64,000 nt of DNA from Streptomyces glaucescens (lineage in GTDB: Bacteria; Actinomycetota; Actinomycetes; Streptomycetales; Streptomycetaceae), in assembly GCF_000761215.1 (NCBI RefSeq), contig NZ_CP009438.1:3403001-3467000 (forward strand), given 5' to 3'. Below, piece by piece: positions 11,235 through 20,150 of this stretch. The position numbers and the translations under genes are program-made. The stretch's first letter is position 1, and every line of letters begins with the position of its first letter. The notes under the pieces were generated by a model. That model did no database searches, was not told the DNA's origin, and saw only the letters and a program-made list of their open reading frames with translations.

Positions 11235-12047
11235 GTGGAGGACGAAGAGGCGGAGGCCGTGCTCAGGGTCGTCGGCCGGCAGATCAGGGCGTGGCGGGAC
11301 CAAGCGGGACTGAAGCAGGCCGAGTTGGCCGCCGCCATCGGGTACGGCGAGGAGATGGTGTCCTCCGTGGAGCGGGGGCGGCGGATCCCGAAGCCGGAAT
11401 TCCTGGACAAGGCGGATGAGGTGCTGGGGGCGGGCGGGAAGCTCGCTTCCATGAAGGAGGACGTGGAGCGGGCCCGGTATCCGAAGAAGGTACGGGACTT
11501 GGCGAAGTTGGAGGGGGAGGCGGTGGACTTGGGCGCCTATGCGAGTCACCACATCCACGGCCTGCTGCAAACCCCGGAGTACGCACGTGAGCTATACGCG
11601 ATGCGGCGCCCTCCCTACACGGAGGACGAAATCGACCGGCACGTCGCTGCCCGGATGGCACGCAAGTCCGTCTTCGAGCGCACACCTCATGCGCAGATCA
11701 CCTTTGTCCAGGAAGAGGTGACGCTTCGGCGGCCGATCGGGGGCAAAATGGTCCTGCGACGACAGCTCGAACATCTGTTGGAGATCGGTACGTCGAGGCA
11801 CGCGGTGATCCAGGTGATGCCCACGCACCGTGAGGACCACGCGGGTATGGGTGGCTCCCTCCAGCTGCTGAAACTGCCTGACGGCACAACCTTGGGGCAC
11901 TTGGAGGTCCAGTTCCTCAGCCGGCTGATCAGTGATCCACGCGAGGTCCAGGTCCTGGAAATGAACTATGGAATGATCCGGGCGCAGGCGCTCACGCCCC
12001 GGGATTCGCTGACGTTCATCAAGAAGGTACTGGGAGACGAGACATGA
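11235..12047 (+). CDS. XRE-family regulator with DUF5753 (WhiJ-like)
   Basis: A 270-residue regulator. Helix-turn-helix at about 12-65 ([34 protein letters not shown]), then the DUF5753 region with [27 protein letters not shown] and the conserved [16 protein letters not shown], ending near FIKKVLG. GTG 11235 is fixed by AGGAGGG about 7 nt upstream. The stop overlaps the DUF397 start (ATGA), so the two are translationally coupled. WhiJ is the studied S. coelicolor relative; in that system the DNA-binding protein represses development and the small partner relieves it. That role is carried over here by family only. Codon use in the middle of the gene is somewhat lower in GC than its neighbours. 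Confidence 0.88.
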   Translation: MEDEEAEAVLRVVGRQIRAWRDQAGLKQAELAAAIGYGEEMVSSVERGRRIPKPEFLDKADEVLGAGGKLASMKEDVERARYPKKVRDLAKLEGEAVDLGAYASHHIHGLLQTPEYARELYAMRRPPYTEDEIDRHVAARMARKSVFERTPHAQITFVQEEVTLRRPIGGKMVLRRQLEHLLEIGTSRHAVIQVMPTHREDHAGMGGSLQLLKLPDGTTLGHLEVQFLSRLISDPREVQVLEMNYGMIRAQALTPRDSLTFIKKVLGDET

Positions 12048-12229
12048 CCCCCACCCTGGAGTGGTTCAAGAGCAGCTACAGCAGCAACGAAGGTCCTGAA
12101 TGCGTCGAGGTCGCCGTCTCCCAGGCCCACGCCTCCGTCCACGTACGCGACTCCAAGGACACCTCCGGCCCCCAGCTCGCCCTCACTCCGAAGGCGTGGG
12201 CCGCCTTCCTGTCCGGCTTCTGCGAGTGA
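12044..12229 (+). CDS. DUF397 small protein, partner of the XRE-DUF5753 regulator
   Basis: A 61-residue protein with the whole DUF397 pattern: [18 protein letters not shown] at the N terminus, [18 protein letters not shown] in the middle and WAAFLSGF near the C terminus. DUF397 proteins are thought to bind their DUF5753 partner and act as antagonists or specificity factors. The ATG at 12044 overlaps the upstream stop by 4 nt, so translation is coupled. Just downstream TTGTCCACA (12237-12245) precedes the next gene. Confidence 0.92.
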   Translation: MTPTLEWFKSSYSSNEGPECVEVAVSQAHASVHVRDSKDTSGPQLALTPKAWAAFLSGFCE

Positions 12230-12284
12230 CGCCGGTTGTCCACAGGGCACGCGTGAGCGACGGGAAGTCTGCGACCTTGGGCGG

Positions 12285-13217
12285 ATGGAAAGGACCGCAC
12301 TGAGGGAGCTGGCCGAGGGAGGTCTGCTGCTCACCTCGCGTGCCCTGGCGGCCGGGTGGCCCAGGCGCAGTCTCACGCGGGCGCTGCGGTCCGAGGGATG
12401 GGCGCGGCTCAGGCACGGGGTGTGGGTCGAACCGGGGCGGGACGCCGACCCCGTGTGCAGGCTGCGGTCGATGCAGCTCAGCGAGCCCCGGCTCGTCGTG
12501 AGCCACTGGTCCGCCGCCGACCTGTGGCTGATGGACACCCTCATCCGGGCCGAGGAACGGCCGGTCGAGTTCATCGACCCGGGGCTCACGTTGCGGCGCA
12601 AGAGCACCGGTGTCCGGGTGCACCGCATGCGCCTCGCCCCGTCCGAGGTGGTCTGGCGCCAGGGCTTCCGGGCCACGAGTCCACTGCGTACAGTCACCGA
12701 CCTGCTGAGGGCTGGACCGAGGGACCATGCCGTGGCCGCCGTGGACTCCGCGCTCGGCTACCGCCGGGTCGGACGGACTCGGCGGGCTCCGCTCACGTCC
12801 CTCCAGGCGGTCGCCGTCGCGCTCGACGGCTCACCCGTGGGCACGGGAACGGTGCGGGCCTGCGAGTGGCTGCGGCTGTGCGACCCGCGCGCCGGATCAC
12901 CGGCCGAGTCGATCGCGCGGCTGCGCATGTACGACGCCGGTCTCCGCCCCGAGAGCCAGGCGGAGTTGATCACCCCGGCCGGTCGTCGAGTGGTTCTGGA
13001 CTTCCTCTTCCGGGCCGAGGGGCTGGCCGTCGAGATCGAGGGCTACGCCTATCACGGCACCCGCGACTCCCACCGCCGGGACGTCGCCCGCTTCAACCAG
13101 ATCGCACAGTGCCCGGCGGTCCGCCTCCTGCTCCGCTTCACCGCGGAGGACGTCTTCCACCGCCCCGAGTACATGCTGGGCGAGATCCGCGCCGCTCTGG
13201 GATTGGGGCAGCGGTGA
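12285..13217 (+). CDS. AbiEi-like winged-helix protein with C-terminal DUF559/Vsr-type nuclease fold
   Basis: A 310-residue fusion. The N-terminal 60 residues look like the AbiEi antitoxin winged helix (GGLLLTSRALAAGWPRRSL, LRHGVWVEPG), and residues 60-150 continue the AbiEi body (VVSHWSAADLW, PLRTVTDLLR). The C terminus (about 225-310) has the DUF559 pattern VVLDFLFRAEGLAVEIEG followed by YHG and DVARFNQI, where Asp and Glu match the PD-(D/E)xK acidic pair. Type IV toxin-antitoxin AbiEi normally pairs with AbiEii nucleotidyltransferase, but none is adjacent. Such fusions are common in actinobacteria and may serve defence or DNA repair; no experimental role is known to me. The start ATG 12285 lacks a clear ribosome site. 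Confidence 0.75.
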   Translation: MERTALRELAEGGLLLTSRALAAGWPRRSLTRALRSEGWARLRHGVWVEPGRDADPVCRLRSMQLSEPRLVVSHWSAADLWLMDTLIRAEERPVEFIDPGLTLRRKSTGVRVHRMRLAPSEVVWRQGFRATSPLRTVTDLLRAGPRDHAVAAVDSALGYRRVGRTRRAPLTSLQAVAVALDGSPVGTGTVRACEWLRLCDPRAGSPAESIARLRMYDAGLRPESQAELITPAGRRVVLDFLFRAEGLAVEIEGYAYHGTRDSHRRDVARFNQIAQCPAVRLLLRFTAEDVFHRPEYMLGEIRAALGLGQR

Positions 13218-13289
13218 GGGAGTCGTGGTCGCCCGGCGTTGTGAGGTGGCCGTGGGGGCCGCCCGCTTCTTGGTCAGTGTCGTGCTTCC

Positions 13290-13380
13290 GCGAGCCGAGT
13301 AAAGGGCGCTGCACTCCGCTGCGCTGCGTTCCGCGTCGGCTGCGCCGATGGCCCTGCGGGCCACCCTTTACTCGGCTCGC
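13290..13380. repeat. 91-bp element bounded by perfect 17-bp inverted repeats
   Basis: Arms 13290-13306 (GCGAGCCGAGTAAAGGG) and 13364-13380 are exact inverse copies with 57 bp between them, itself rich in GCTGCG/CGCAGC motifs. The unit sits in a 517-bp gap (13218-13734) that otherwise holds G-rich sequence and no convincing gene. It is too long and too widely spaced for an ordinary terminator and may be a dispersed palindromic element or MITE remnant. Confidence 0.55.
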
Positions 13381-13734
13381 TCCAGCACGGGAGAGAAGCG
13401 AGCGGGCGGCCGGGGAAGGCGGGGTCCCCAGGTGGGTCGGGTTCGGAGTGGGGTGAGGAGCCGGCCGGAGAGGGGGCGCGGTGGCGTCTCGGGGGGTGCC
13501 GGTGGGCTTGGCGGCTTTGCGCCGGTGGGCCGGGGCGTGGGGTGCGGGGGTGGGTGGCCTGAAGGGTCCAGTGGGTCGGTGGGCGGAGCCGGGGAGCAGT
13601 TGGGGCAGGCCGGGGTCGCCTCGATCGGGAAGGACGCCCGCGGGAGGCCGAACGTGCCCTGACTCTGGGTCCGGGGGGTGCCGGGTGGCTCAATCACTAC
13701 GGATCGTGGCGTTCCGCGCGGCAAGATGGGCGCC

Positions 13735-14244
13735 ATGTCCACCACAACCTCGCGCGGCGCCCTTTCGCTCGCCGCCACGCTGCTGACCGGGACCGTCGCT
13801 CTCTACATGGCCTTGGTCGCCTTCGGGAACATCACCGACTTCGGGACCAATCAGGCGTTCGTGCAGCACGTGCTCGCCATGGATACGACGTTCAAGGACG
13901 AGGATCTGATGTGGCGGGCGATCACGAGTGAGGCGCTTCAGAACGCCGCCTACGTCGCGATCATCGTGTGGGAGACGCTGGCCGCGCTCGTGCTGATCGG
14001 CGGGACGTGGTTCTGGGCCCGGGGCGAGCACGTGCGGGGGCGGCGGTTCGCCACGTACGGGCTGCTCATGGTGATGCTGCTGTTCGGCGTCGGGTTCATC
14101 GGGATCGGCGGCGAGTGGTTCGCCATGTGGCAGTCAGGCGACTGGAACGGGCTGGACGCCGCCACCCGGATCTTCCTGCTCAGCGGGGTCGTGCTCGTCG
14201 TCAATCACCTGCCGGGGGCGGTGGGGCGGGAACCGGCCGCGTAA
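13735..14244 (+). CDS. DUF2165 small integral membrane protein
   Basis: A 169-residue protein with four predicted transmembrane helices: LAATLLTGTVALYMALVAFG, AAYVAIIVWETLAALVLIGG, TYGLLMVMLLFGVGFIGIGG and IFLLSGVVLVVNHL. The loop between helices 1 and 2 (NITDFGTNQAFVQHVLAMDTTF) and WFAMWQS match DUF2165, a family of predicted small membrane proteins of unknown role. ATG 13735 was preferred to the in-frame ATG 13726 on family length; neither has a strong ribosome site. The 3' end overlaps the convergent AraC gene by 40 bp. Confidence 0.8.
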   Translation: MSTTTSRGALSLAATLLTGTVALYMALVAFGNITDFGTNQAFVQHVLAMDTTFKDEDLMWRAITSEALQNAAYVAIIVWETLAALVLIGGTWFWARGEHVRGRRFATYGLLMVMLLFGVGFIGIGGEWFAMWQSGDWNGLDAATRIFLLSGVVLVVNHLPGAVGREPAA

Positions 14245-15020
14245 CGGCCCGGGGTCGTGCCCACCAGGCGTGTGAAGTGGCGGGTCAGGTGGGCCTGGTC
14301 GTGGAAGCCGACCTCGGCCGCCACCTCCGCCGGGCGGCGGCCGGCCAGCAGCAGGCGCCGGGCGCGGTCGGTACGGCGGGCCGTCAGGTACTGGTGGGGC
14401 GCGATGCCGAACGCCGAGCTGAAGGAGCGGACGAGGTGGGCGGGGTGGGCGTGGACCAGCCGCGCCGCCTCGTCCAGGGTCACGCCGGGGCGGAGGCGTT
14501 CGTCCAGGAGGTCGCGGAGGTCGTGGGCGACGCTCCGCGCCGGCGGTGCCACCGGCGTCCTGAGGCGGGGGCGGAGGGTGGCGCGCAGGCGGTCGGTGAT
14601 CAGGGCCAGGCGGCTCTCGGCCTCCAGTGCGTCGCCCGGGTGCGCGAGCGCCGCGTGGAGCTGGGCGACGCGGTGGCGCAGGAACGGGTCGGCCATGTCG
14701 GGGGCGTCGACGGCCGGTCCGATGAAGGTCTCGTCCAGATGCGTCCGGTCCAGGTAGAGGACGCGTTTGCGGAAGCCGTCCGCGGTGGCGGGTTCGCCGT
14801 TGTGCGGGACCTGCGGCGGCAGCAGGGTGACCGTGTCGTGCGGGGTGCCGTGCTCGCGGCGGTCGAGGTCGTAGCGCACGGCGCCGTCGTCGACGATCAG
14901 CAGGGTCCACACGTCGTGGACGTGCATGGGGTAGGCGTGCTCGGTGAAGTGGGCGTGGAAGACCTCGGTGACGCCCGGCACCTGCGGGCGCCACGCGGTG
15001 ATCTTCGGGACGCGGACCAT
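14205..15020 (-). CDS. AraC-family transcriptional regulator with cupin sensor domain
   Basis: About 271 residues. Residues 1-150 form an AraC-binding cupin (HAHFTEHAYPMHVHDVWTLL, with His ligands, and VTLLPPQVPHNG). The C-terminal 100 residues carry the tandem HTH: LDEAARLVHAHPAHLVRSF with FGIAPHQYL, then VAAEVGFHDQAHLTRHF and TPGRY. The divergent DUF2000 gene starts only 50 bp away, so it is the likely target, as is usual for this gene pair. ATG 15020 was chosen; a TTG 15 nt upstream is also in frame. Convergent 40-bp overlap with the DUF2165 gene. Confidence 0.88.
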   Translation of the reverse strand: MVRVPKITAWRPQVPGVTEVFHAHFTEHAYPMHVHDVWTLLIVDDGAVRYDLDRREHGTPHDTVTLLPPQVPHNGEPATADGFRKRVLYLDRTHLDETFIGPAVDAPDMADPFLRHRVAQLHAALAHPGDALEAESRLALITDRLRATLRPRLRTPVAPPARSVAHDLRDLLDERLRPGVTLDEAARLVHAHPAHLVRSFSSAFGIAPHQYLTARRTDRARRLLLAGRRPAEVAAEVGFHDQAHLTRHFTRLVGTTPGRYAAGSRPTAPGR

Positions 15021-15070
15021 GCAAGGAACGTACAAGACGGCCGGGTGGCGCGGGCGGCAGGCTCGGGAGC

Positions 15071-15502
15071 ATGACCATCGAGAGCACGCCTGTACGTTTC
15101 GACACCAAGATCGCCGTCCTGCTGCGGGACGACCTCGCTCCGTGGCAGCGGCTGAACGTGACCGCCTTCCTGGTCAGCGGGCTCGGCACCGAGGTCCCGG
15201 AGGTGATCGGGGAGGCGTACGCCAACGCCGACGGCACCCCCTACCTGCCGATGTTCCGGCAGCCGGTGCTGGTGCTGGAGGGGGCGAAGGAGGTGCTCAC
15301 CGCCGCGCACGGGAGGGCCGTGGCGCGTGCGCTGCCGCGAGCGGTGTTCACGTCCGACCTCTTCGCCACCGGCAACGACCGCGACAACCGGGCCGCCGTG
15401 CGGGCCGTTCCCGGTGATCAGCTGGATCTGGTGGGGCTCGCCGTGTACGGGCCGCGCAACGCGGTCGACAAGGTGCTCAAGGGCGCCCGGATGCACCCGT
15501 GA
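15071..15502 (+). CDS. DUF2000 family protein
   Basis: A 143-residue protein matching DUF2000: FDTKIAVLLRDDLAPWQRLNV near the N terminus, then LPMFRQPVLVLEG and a C-terminal DLVGLAVYGPRNAVDKVLKG. The fold resembles peptidyl-tRNA hydrolase 2, but no hydrolase activity is established. The gene is divergent from the AraC regulator with a 50-bp shared promoter region, so it is probably controlled by it. Start ATG 15071 fits the family N terminus. Confidence 0.82.
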   Translation: MTIESTPVRFDTKIAVLLRDDLAPWQRLNVTAFLVSGLGTEVPEVIGEAYANADGTPYLPMFRQPVLVLEGAKEVLTAAHGRAVARALPRAVFTSDLFATGNDRDNRAAVRAVPGDQLDLVGLAVYGPRNAVDKVLKGARMHP

Positions 15503-15514
15503 GCCGGGCCGGGG

Positions 15515-16084
15515 TCACTTGACGACCGTGACCGTCGTCCCGGTCGTGGCGAACGCCCACAGGGCCTCGCCGTCGGTGCGGTTGGTGCGGATGCCGCCCG
15601 TCCGGGCGCCGGAGGCGGGGGGCGGGGAGGCGCCGTCGACCGCGTGGGAGAAGGCGATGTTCACGCCGGACTTCGCCGCGAAGTAGACGATGTGCTCGAT
15701 GCGGACGCCGTCCGAGCCGGTGGTGGCGGGCTCGGACCGGGTGCCCACCGTGTAGGTGCCCGGGTCCGGGTCGACGGTGCCCGGCCAGACGGTGAAGGTG
15801 CGGCGGGGGCTGTCGCTGGCGTCGATCAGCCAGACCCGGTTCTGGGAGAGGGAGTAGACGATGCGGCGGCCGGTGCCGGAGTCGTCGGGCACGGCGGTGG
15901 GGGCCGTCGCCGTCGGCTTGGGTGTGGCGGTCGCCGTCGCCGACGGGGTCGGGGTGGTCGCCGTGGCGACCGGACGGGTGCCGTCGGTGGCCTGGACCGC
16001 GAGGACGGCGACCACCGCTATCGCCCCGGTGGTCAGACCGGTCACCCAGGCCCACGAGGGAAGCCGGCGGGCAGGCACGGGCAC
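15515..16084 (-). CDS. L,D-transpeptidase-like exported protein lacking the catalytic cysteine
   Basis: About 189 residues: a short basic N terminus, one transmembrane or signal-anchor helix (WVTGLTTGAIAVVAVLAV), a Thr/Pro/Ala-rich extracellular linker and a C-terminal domain of about 115 residues resembling YkuD. IVYSLSQNRVWLID matches the first strand, VNIAFSHAVDG the His motif, and TGGIRTNRTDGEALWAF lines up with the family SHGCIR motif. The nucleophile Cys is Gly and the preceding His is Thr, so it should not catalyse transpeptidation. GTG 16084 was chosen because GAGGAG lies 4 nt upstream; the frame is also open from 16123. A wall-binding or regulatory role is inferred only. Confidence 0.65.
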   Translation of the reverse strand: MPVPARRLPSWAWVTGLTTGAIAVVAVLAVQATDGTRPVATATTPTPSATATATPKPTATAPTAVPDDSGTGRRIVYSLSQNRVWLIDASDSPRRTFTVWPGTVDPDPGTYTVGTRSEPATTGSDGVRIEHIVYFAAKSGVNIAFSHAVDGASPPPASGARTGGIRTNRTDGEALWAFATTGTTVTVVK

Positions 16085-16179
16085 GCATCTCCTCAGCAAT
16101 CCGGCCCCGGCGCCGGGCGACACCGAGGGGTCGGATCATCCTACTGCGAGGCCGTGCGCGGTCCGCCCGCCGGCCGTTC

Positions 16180-18765
16180 TCAGTCCAGCACCGGCAGCAG
16201 CTCCGGCAGGTGGCCGTCGGAGGCCTCGGCCGCGCGGCGGCGCTCCTCGGGGACCTCGCCGTAGAGGGTGGTGCGCGGCTTGGCCGGGCGGCCCGCTGCC
16301 CGCGCGACCGCGACGAGGTCCTTGACCGACTTGTACGAGCCGTACGAGGAGCCCGCCATGCGGGAGATGGTCTCCTCCATGAGGGTGCCGCCGAGGTCGT
16401 TGGCGCCGGAGCGGAGCATCTCCGCCGCGCCCTCCGTGCCCAGCTTCACCCAGCTCGTCTGGATGTTGGGGATCCAGGGGTGGAGCAGGAGGCGGGCCAT
16501 CGCCGTCACGGCGCGGTTGTCGCGCAGGGTCGGGCCGGGGCGGGCGATGCCCGCCAGGTAGACGGGCGCGTTGGTGTGGATGAAGGGCAGGGTGACGAAC
16601 TCGGTGAAGCCACCGGTGCGTTGCTGGATGCCGGCCAGGGTGCGGAGGTGGCCGAGCCAGTGGCGGGGCTGGTCGACGTGGCCGTACATCATCGTCGAGG
16701 AGGAGCGCAGGCCCAGTTCGTGGGCCGTGGTGATCACCTCGATCCAGGTCGCCGCCGGCAGCTTGCCCTTGGTGAGGATCCAGCGGACCTCGTCGTCGAG
16801 GATCTCCGCGGCGGTGCCGGGGAGGGAGTCCAGGCCCGCCTCCTTCGCGGCGGTCAGCCACTCGCGGATCGACAGGCCGGTGCGGGTCGCGCCGTTCACC
16901 ACCTCCATCGGGGAGAAGGCGTGGACGTGCATGCCGGGGACCCGTTCCTTGACGGCCCGCGCGATGTCGAAGTAGGCGGTGCCCGGCAGGTCCGGGTGGA
17001 TGCCGCCCTGCATGCAGACCTCGACCGCGCCGACCTCCCACGCCTGCTGGGCGCGGTCGGCGACCTGGCCGAGGGAGAGGGTGTAGGCGTCGGCGTCGGT
17101 GCGGCGCTGGGCGAAGGCGCAGAAGCGGCAGCCGGTGTAGCAGACGTTGGTGAAGTTGATGTTCCTGGTGACGATGTACGTCACGTCGTCGCCGACCGCC
17201 GACTTGCGGACGTCGTCGGCGACCCGGCAGAGCGCGTCCAGCGCGGGGCCGTCCGCGTGGAGCAGGGCGAGGGCCTCGGCGTCGGTGAGCCGGGTGGGGT
17301 CGTCGGCCGCGACGCGCAGCGCCTGGCGTACGTCCGTGTCGATGCGCTCGGGGACCATGCCGGGGGCCGCCGCCTCGCGCAGGGCGCCCCAGTCGCCGTA
17401 GACCTCGTCGAAGTCCTCGCGGCGGTCGGCGGTGCGGCCCTCGGTGTCGATGGCGGTGTGCAGGTCGGTGCGGCCGGTGGCGGTGAAGACCTCGTCGGGC
17501 TCCTGCCAGGGGCGGCCCTCCACGACGGCGTCCTCCCGGGCCAGGCCGCTGTCCGGGTCCGCGAGCGCGCGGACGTGCGGGAGCAGGCGCGGGTCCAGCC
17601 AGGGTTCGCCGCGGCGGACGAACTCCGGGTAGACGCAGAGGCGTTCGCGCAGTTCGAAGCCCGCGGCGCGGGACCGTTCGGCGAGGCGTTCGATCTGCGG
17701 CCAGGGGCGTTCGGGGTTGACGTGGTCGATGGTGAGCGGGGACACCCCGCCCCAGTCGTCGATGCCCGCGCCGATCAGCCGCTCGTACTCGTCGTCGACG
17801 AGGTTGGGCGGGGCCTGCAGGCAGGCGCTGGGGCCCATGATGTGGCGGGCGACGGCGACGGTGGCGACCAGTTCGTCGAGTTCGGCGTCCGGCATGCCCC
17901 GCATCGCGGTGTCGGGCTTGGCGCGGAAGTTCTGGATGATCAGTTCCTGGATGCCGTGGTAGGCGCGGGACACCTTCCGCAGCGCGAACAGGGACTCCGC
18001 GCGCTCCTCGTACGTCTCGCCGATGCCGATGAGGAGCCCGGAGGTGAAGGGGACCGAGGAGCGGCCCGCGTCCTCCAGGACGCGCAGCCGGACGGCGGGT
18101 TCCTTGTCCGGGGAGCCGTGGTGGGGGCCGCCGGGCTCGGACCACAGGCGGGTCGCCGTCGTCTCCAGCATCATGCCCATGGACGGCGCCACGGGCTTCA
18201 GCCGCTGGAAGTCGGTCCAGCTCATGACGCCGGGGTTGAGGTGCGGGAGCAGACCGGTCTCCTCCAGGATGCGGATGGAGACGGCGCGGACGTAGGCGAT
18301 GGTGTCGTCGTAGCCGTGCGCGTCCAGCCACTCGCGGGCCTCGGGCCAGCGGTCCTCGGGCTTGTCGCCGAGGGTGATGAGGGCTTCCTTGCAGCCGGCG
18401 GCGGCACCCTTGCGGGCGATGTCCAGGACCTCGTCGGGGGACATGAACATCCCGTGCCCGGCGCGGCGCAGCTTGCCGGGGACGGTGACGAAGGTGCAGT
18501 AGTGGCACTTGTCCCGGCACAGCCGGGTGAGGGGGATGAAGACGCTCTTGGAGTAGGTGATGACGCCGGGGCGGCCCGCCGCCGCCAGGCCCGCGTCGCG
18601 GACCCGGGCGGCGGAGGCGGCGAGGTCGTCGAGGTGCTCGCCGCGGGCCTGGAGCAGCACCGCCGCCTCGCGGACATCGAGGGCGACGCCGTCCCGGGCG
18701 CGTCTGAGGGCGCGACGCATGGAGTTCTCGGTGGGGCCCGTTCCGGAGGTCGCGGAAGTCGTCAT
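16180..18765 (-). CDS. fbiC: FO synthase (bifunctional CofG/CofH), coenzyme F420 biosynthesis
   Basis: An 861-residue protein with two radical-SAM halves. It makes 7,8-didemethyl-8-hydroxy-5-deazariboflavin (FO), the deazaflavin core of coenzyme F420, from a ribityl-diaminouracil and tyrosine. The CofG-like half has CRDKCHYC (Cys83, Cys87, Cys90) and the CofH-like half CYTGCRFC (Cys542, Cys546, Cys549); each binds a 4Fe-4S cluster. Length matches actinobacterial FbiC. GGAGG lies directly against ATG 18765, which is too close for normal use, so an in-frame ATG 16 codons in, or leaderless translation, is possible. The neighbouring F420-type oxidoreductase on the same strand fits the same cofactor. 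Confidence 0.97.
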   Translation of the reverse strand: MTTSATSGTGPTENSMRRALRRARDGVALDVREAAVLLQARGEHLDDLAASAARVRDAGLAAAGRPGVITYSKSVFIPLTRLCRDKCHYCTFVTVPGKLRRAGHGMFMSPDEVLDIARKGAAAGCKEALITLGDKPEDRWPEAREWLDAHGYDDTIAYVRAVSIRILEETGLLPHLNPGVMSWTDFQRLKPVAPSMGMMLETTATRLWSEPGGPHHGSPDKEPAVRLRVLEDAGRSSVPFTSGLLIGIGETYEERAESLFALRKVSRAYHGIQELIIQNFRAKPDTAMRGMPDAELDELVATVAVARHIMGPSACLQAPPNLVDDEYERLIGAGIDDWGGVSPLTIDHVNPERPWPQIERLAERSRAAGFELRERLCVYPEFVRRGEPWLDPRLLPHVRALADPDSGLAREDAVVEGRPWQEPDEVFTATGRTDLHTAIDTEGRTADRREDFDEVYGDWGALREAAAPGMVPERIDTDVRQALRVAADDPTRLTDAEALALLHADGPALDALCRVADDVRKSAVGDDVTYIVTRNINFTNVCYTGCRFCAFAQRRTDADAYTLSLGQVADRAQQAWEVGAVEVCMQGGIHPDLPGTAYFDIARAVKERVPGMHVHAFSPMEVVNGATRTGLSIREWLTAAKEAGLDSLPGTAAEILDDEVRWILTKGKLPAATWIEVITTAHELGLRSSSTMMYGHVDQPRHWLGHLRTLAGIQQRTGGFTEFVTLPFIHTNAPVYLAGIARPGPTLRDNRAVTAMARLLLHPWIPNIQTSWVKLGTEGAAEMLRSGANDLGGTLMEETISRMAGSSYGSYKSVKDLVAVARAAGRPAKPRTTLYGEVPEERRRAAEASDGHLPELLPVLD

Positions 18766-18805
18766 CCTCCGAGCATACGATCGCGCTGATCAGGACCTGT
18801 CCGGG

Positions 18806-19666
18806 TCACCCGGCCCGTTCGGTGACGTACGGCGCGTACTCGTCCAGGGTGCGCAGCACCTCGGCCTCCCCGGCGGGCGGGAGCTGGAGTACGGCTTCCT
18901 CGATGCCGAGTTCGGCGTAGTGGGCGAGCTTGCCCGGGGTGGGGTGCACGGCGTACGGGACGACCTGGAGGGCGGCCGGGTCGCGGCCGGCGTCGGCCCA
19001 GGCGGTGCGCAGCGCGGGCAGGGTGGTGGACAGGCCGCGCCCGCCGATGGGCAGCCAGCCGTCGGCGTACTCGCAGATGTGGGCGAAGAGCTTCGGTCCG
19101 GCGGCGCCGCCGATCAGGGTGCGCGGCCCGACGACCGGCCCGCGGGGCTTCTGTACCGGCTTGGGGTGGGCGTGGCTGGCGCGCACGGACCCGAACTCCC
19201 CTGCGTAGGACGTCGGTTCCTCGGCCCACAGGGCGCGCATGAGGGCCATCCGGTCGCGGACGAGCTCGCGGCGGGTGCGCCAGTGCACGCCGTGGTCGGC
19301 GGCCTCCTCCACGTTCCAGCCGAAGCCGAGGCCGAGGGTGAGCCGGCCGCCGGAGAGGTGGTCGACGGTCGCGATCTGCTTGGCCAGGTCGATCGGGTCG
19401 TGCTGGGCGACGAGCGTGATGCCGGTGCCGAGGCCCAGGGTCCGGGTGACGGCGGCCGCCTGGCCGAGGGCGACGAACGGGTCGAGGGTGCGGCCGTACT
19501 CGCGGGGCAGCTCGCCGCCCGCCGGGTAGGGGGTGGTCCGTTCCACGGGGATGTGGGTGTGCTCGGGCAGGTAGAGCCCGGCGAAGCCCCGTTCCTCCAG
19601 CTCGCGTGCGAGCCGGGTCGGGGTGATCGTCTCGTCGGTGAGGAAGATGGTGACGGCGATGCGCAT
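18806..19666 (-). CDS. LLM-class F420-dependent oxidoreductase
   Basis: A 286-residue luciferase-like monooxygenase fold protein. It opens with the TIM-barrel strand MRIAVTIFLTDETITPTRLA, then LYLPEHTHIPVERTTPYP and LGLGTGITLVAQHDPIDLAKQIAT, the latter carrying the region that binds the deazaflavin. LTLGLGFGWN and YADGWLPIGG are also family signatures. Members use F420 rather than FMN for hydride transfer to varied substrates; this one's substrate is unknown. It is the gene immediately upstream of fbiC on the same strand, 40 bp apart, so it may be co-transcribed with it. A TetR-type palindrome lies 37 bp upstream of its start. Confidence 0.88.
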   Translation of the reverse strand: MRIAVTIFLTDETITPTRLARELEERGFAGLYLPEHTHIPVERTTPYPAGGELPREYGRTLDPFVALGQAAAVTRTLGLGTGITLVAQHDPIDLAKQIATVDHLSGGRLTLGLGFGWNVEEAADHGVHWRTRRELVRDRMALMRALWAEEPTSYAGEFGSVRASHAHPKPVQKPRGPVVGPRTLIGGAAGPKLFAHICEYADGWLPIGGRGLSTTLPALRTAWADAGRDPAALQVVPYAVHPTPGKLAHYAELGIEEAVLQLPPAGEAEVLRTLDEYAPYVTERAG

Positions 19667-19702
19667 GACCCATCTGTACCGGGGCGCGGGCCATCTGTCC
19701 AT

Positions 19703-19716
19703 ACCGACTGGTCGGT
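19703..19716. promoter_or_regulatory. TetR-type operator ahead of the F420-type oxidoreductase gene
   Basis: ACCGAC-TG-GTCGGT has perfect 6-bp arms and matches the ACCGAC(N2)GTCGGT pattern bound by several Streptomyces TetR regulators. It sits 37 bp upstream of the oxidoreductase start, where binding would block transcription of that gene and perhaps fbiC. No TetR gene is adjacent; the nearest is at 30089. Confidence 0.5.
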
Positions 19717-19763
19717 CACACCCGTGGCGGTGACCCGGCCGGCGGTCCCGGCGGGCTGTCGCC

Positions 19764-20147
19764 TCAGCGGCGGACCGACTGCCGCAGCTCGATGACCGAC
19801 GCGACCGCGCGCAGCCAGCGCGCGGCGGTGTCGTCCGCCCGCACACCGCCCGCGAGGGAGGCGGCGGCCGCCAGCCAGTCGCGGACGAGGCCGGCCGCCT
19901 CCGGCCGGGGCAGCGGCTCGGGCAGGGTCAGCGCGTGCGCGAGACCGCCCGCCCGGACGGTCTCCGCGAGGAACGCGACCGAGCGCGGCTCGGTGCCCAG
20001 GCGGCCGAGGAGGACCGCCGCGCCCACCGCGCCGTCGCCGAAGAGGGACGTGCGCATCGGGCCCCGCGGGGCGGTGACGCCGTAGCGGAGGAGGGCGGCG
20101 ATGTCGAGGCCGGCCAGCTCGTCCTCGGTGCGCGAGGTGGTGTCCAC
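19764..20147 (-). CDS. Small helical protein ending the cysteine-protease operon
   Basis: A 127-residue protein I do not recognise. It is predicted almost wholly helical and Ala/Leu/Arg-rich, with no signal peptide, membrane segment, or Cys. GTG 20147 lies 3 bp past the stop of the lipoprotein gene, so it should be translated by reinitiation, making it the last member of a tight four-gene unit with a WXG100-like protein, cysteine protease and lipoprotein. A cytoplasmic accessory, chaperone or second immunity role is possible but unsupported by any motif. Confidence 0.6.
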   Translation of the reverse strand: MDTTSRTEDELAGLDIAALLRYGVTAPRGPMRTSLFGDGAVGAAVLLGRLGTEPRSVAFLAETVRAGGLAHALTLPEPLPRPEAAGLVRDWLAAAASLAGGVRADDTAARWLRAVASVIELRQSVRR

Positions 20148-20150
20148 GGC

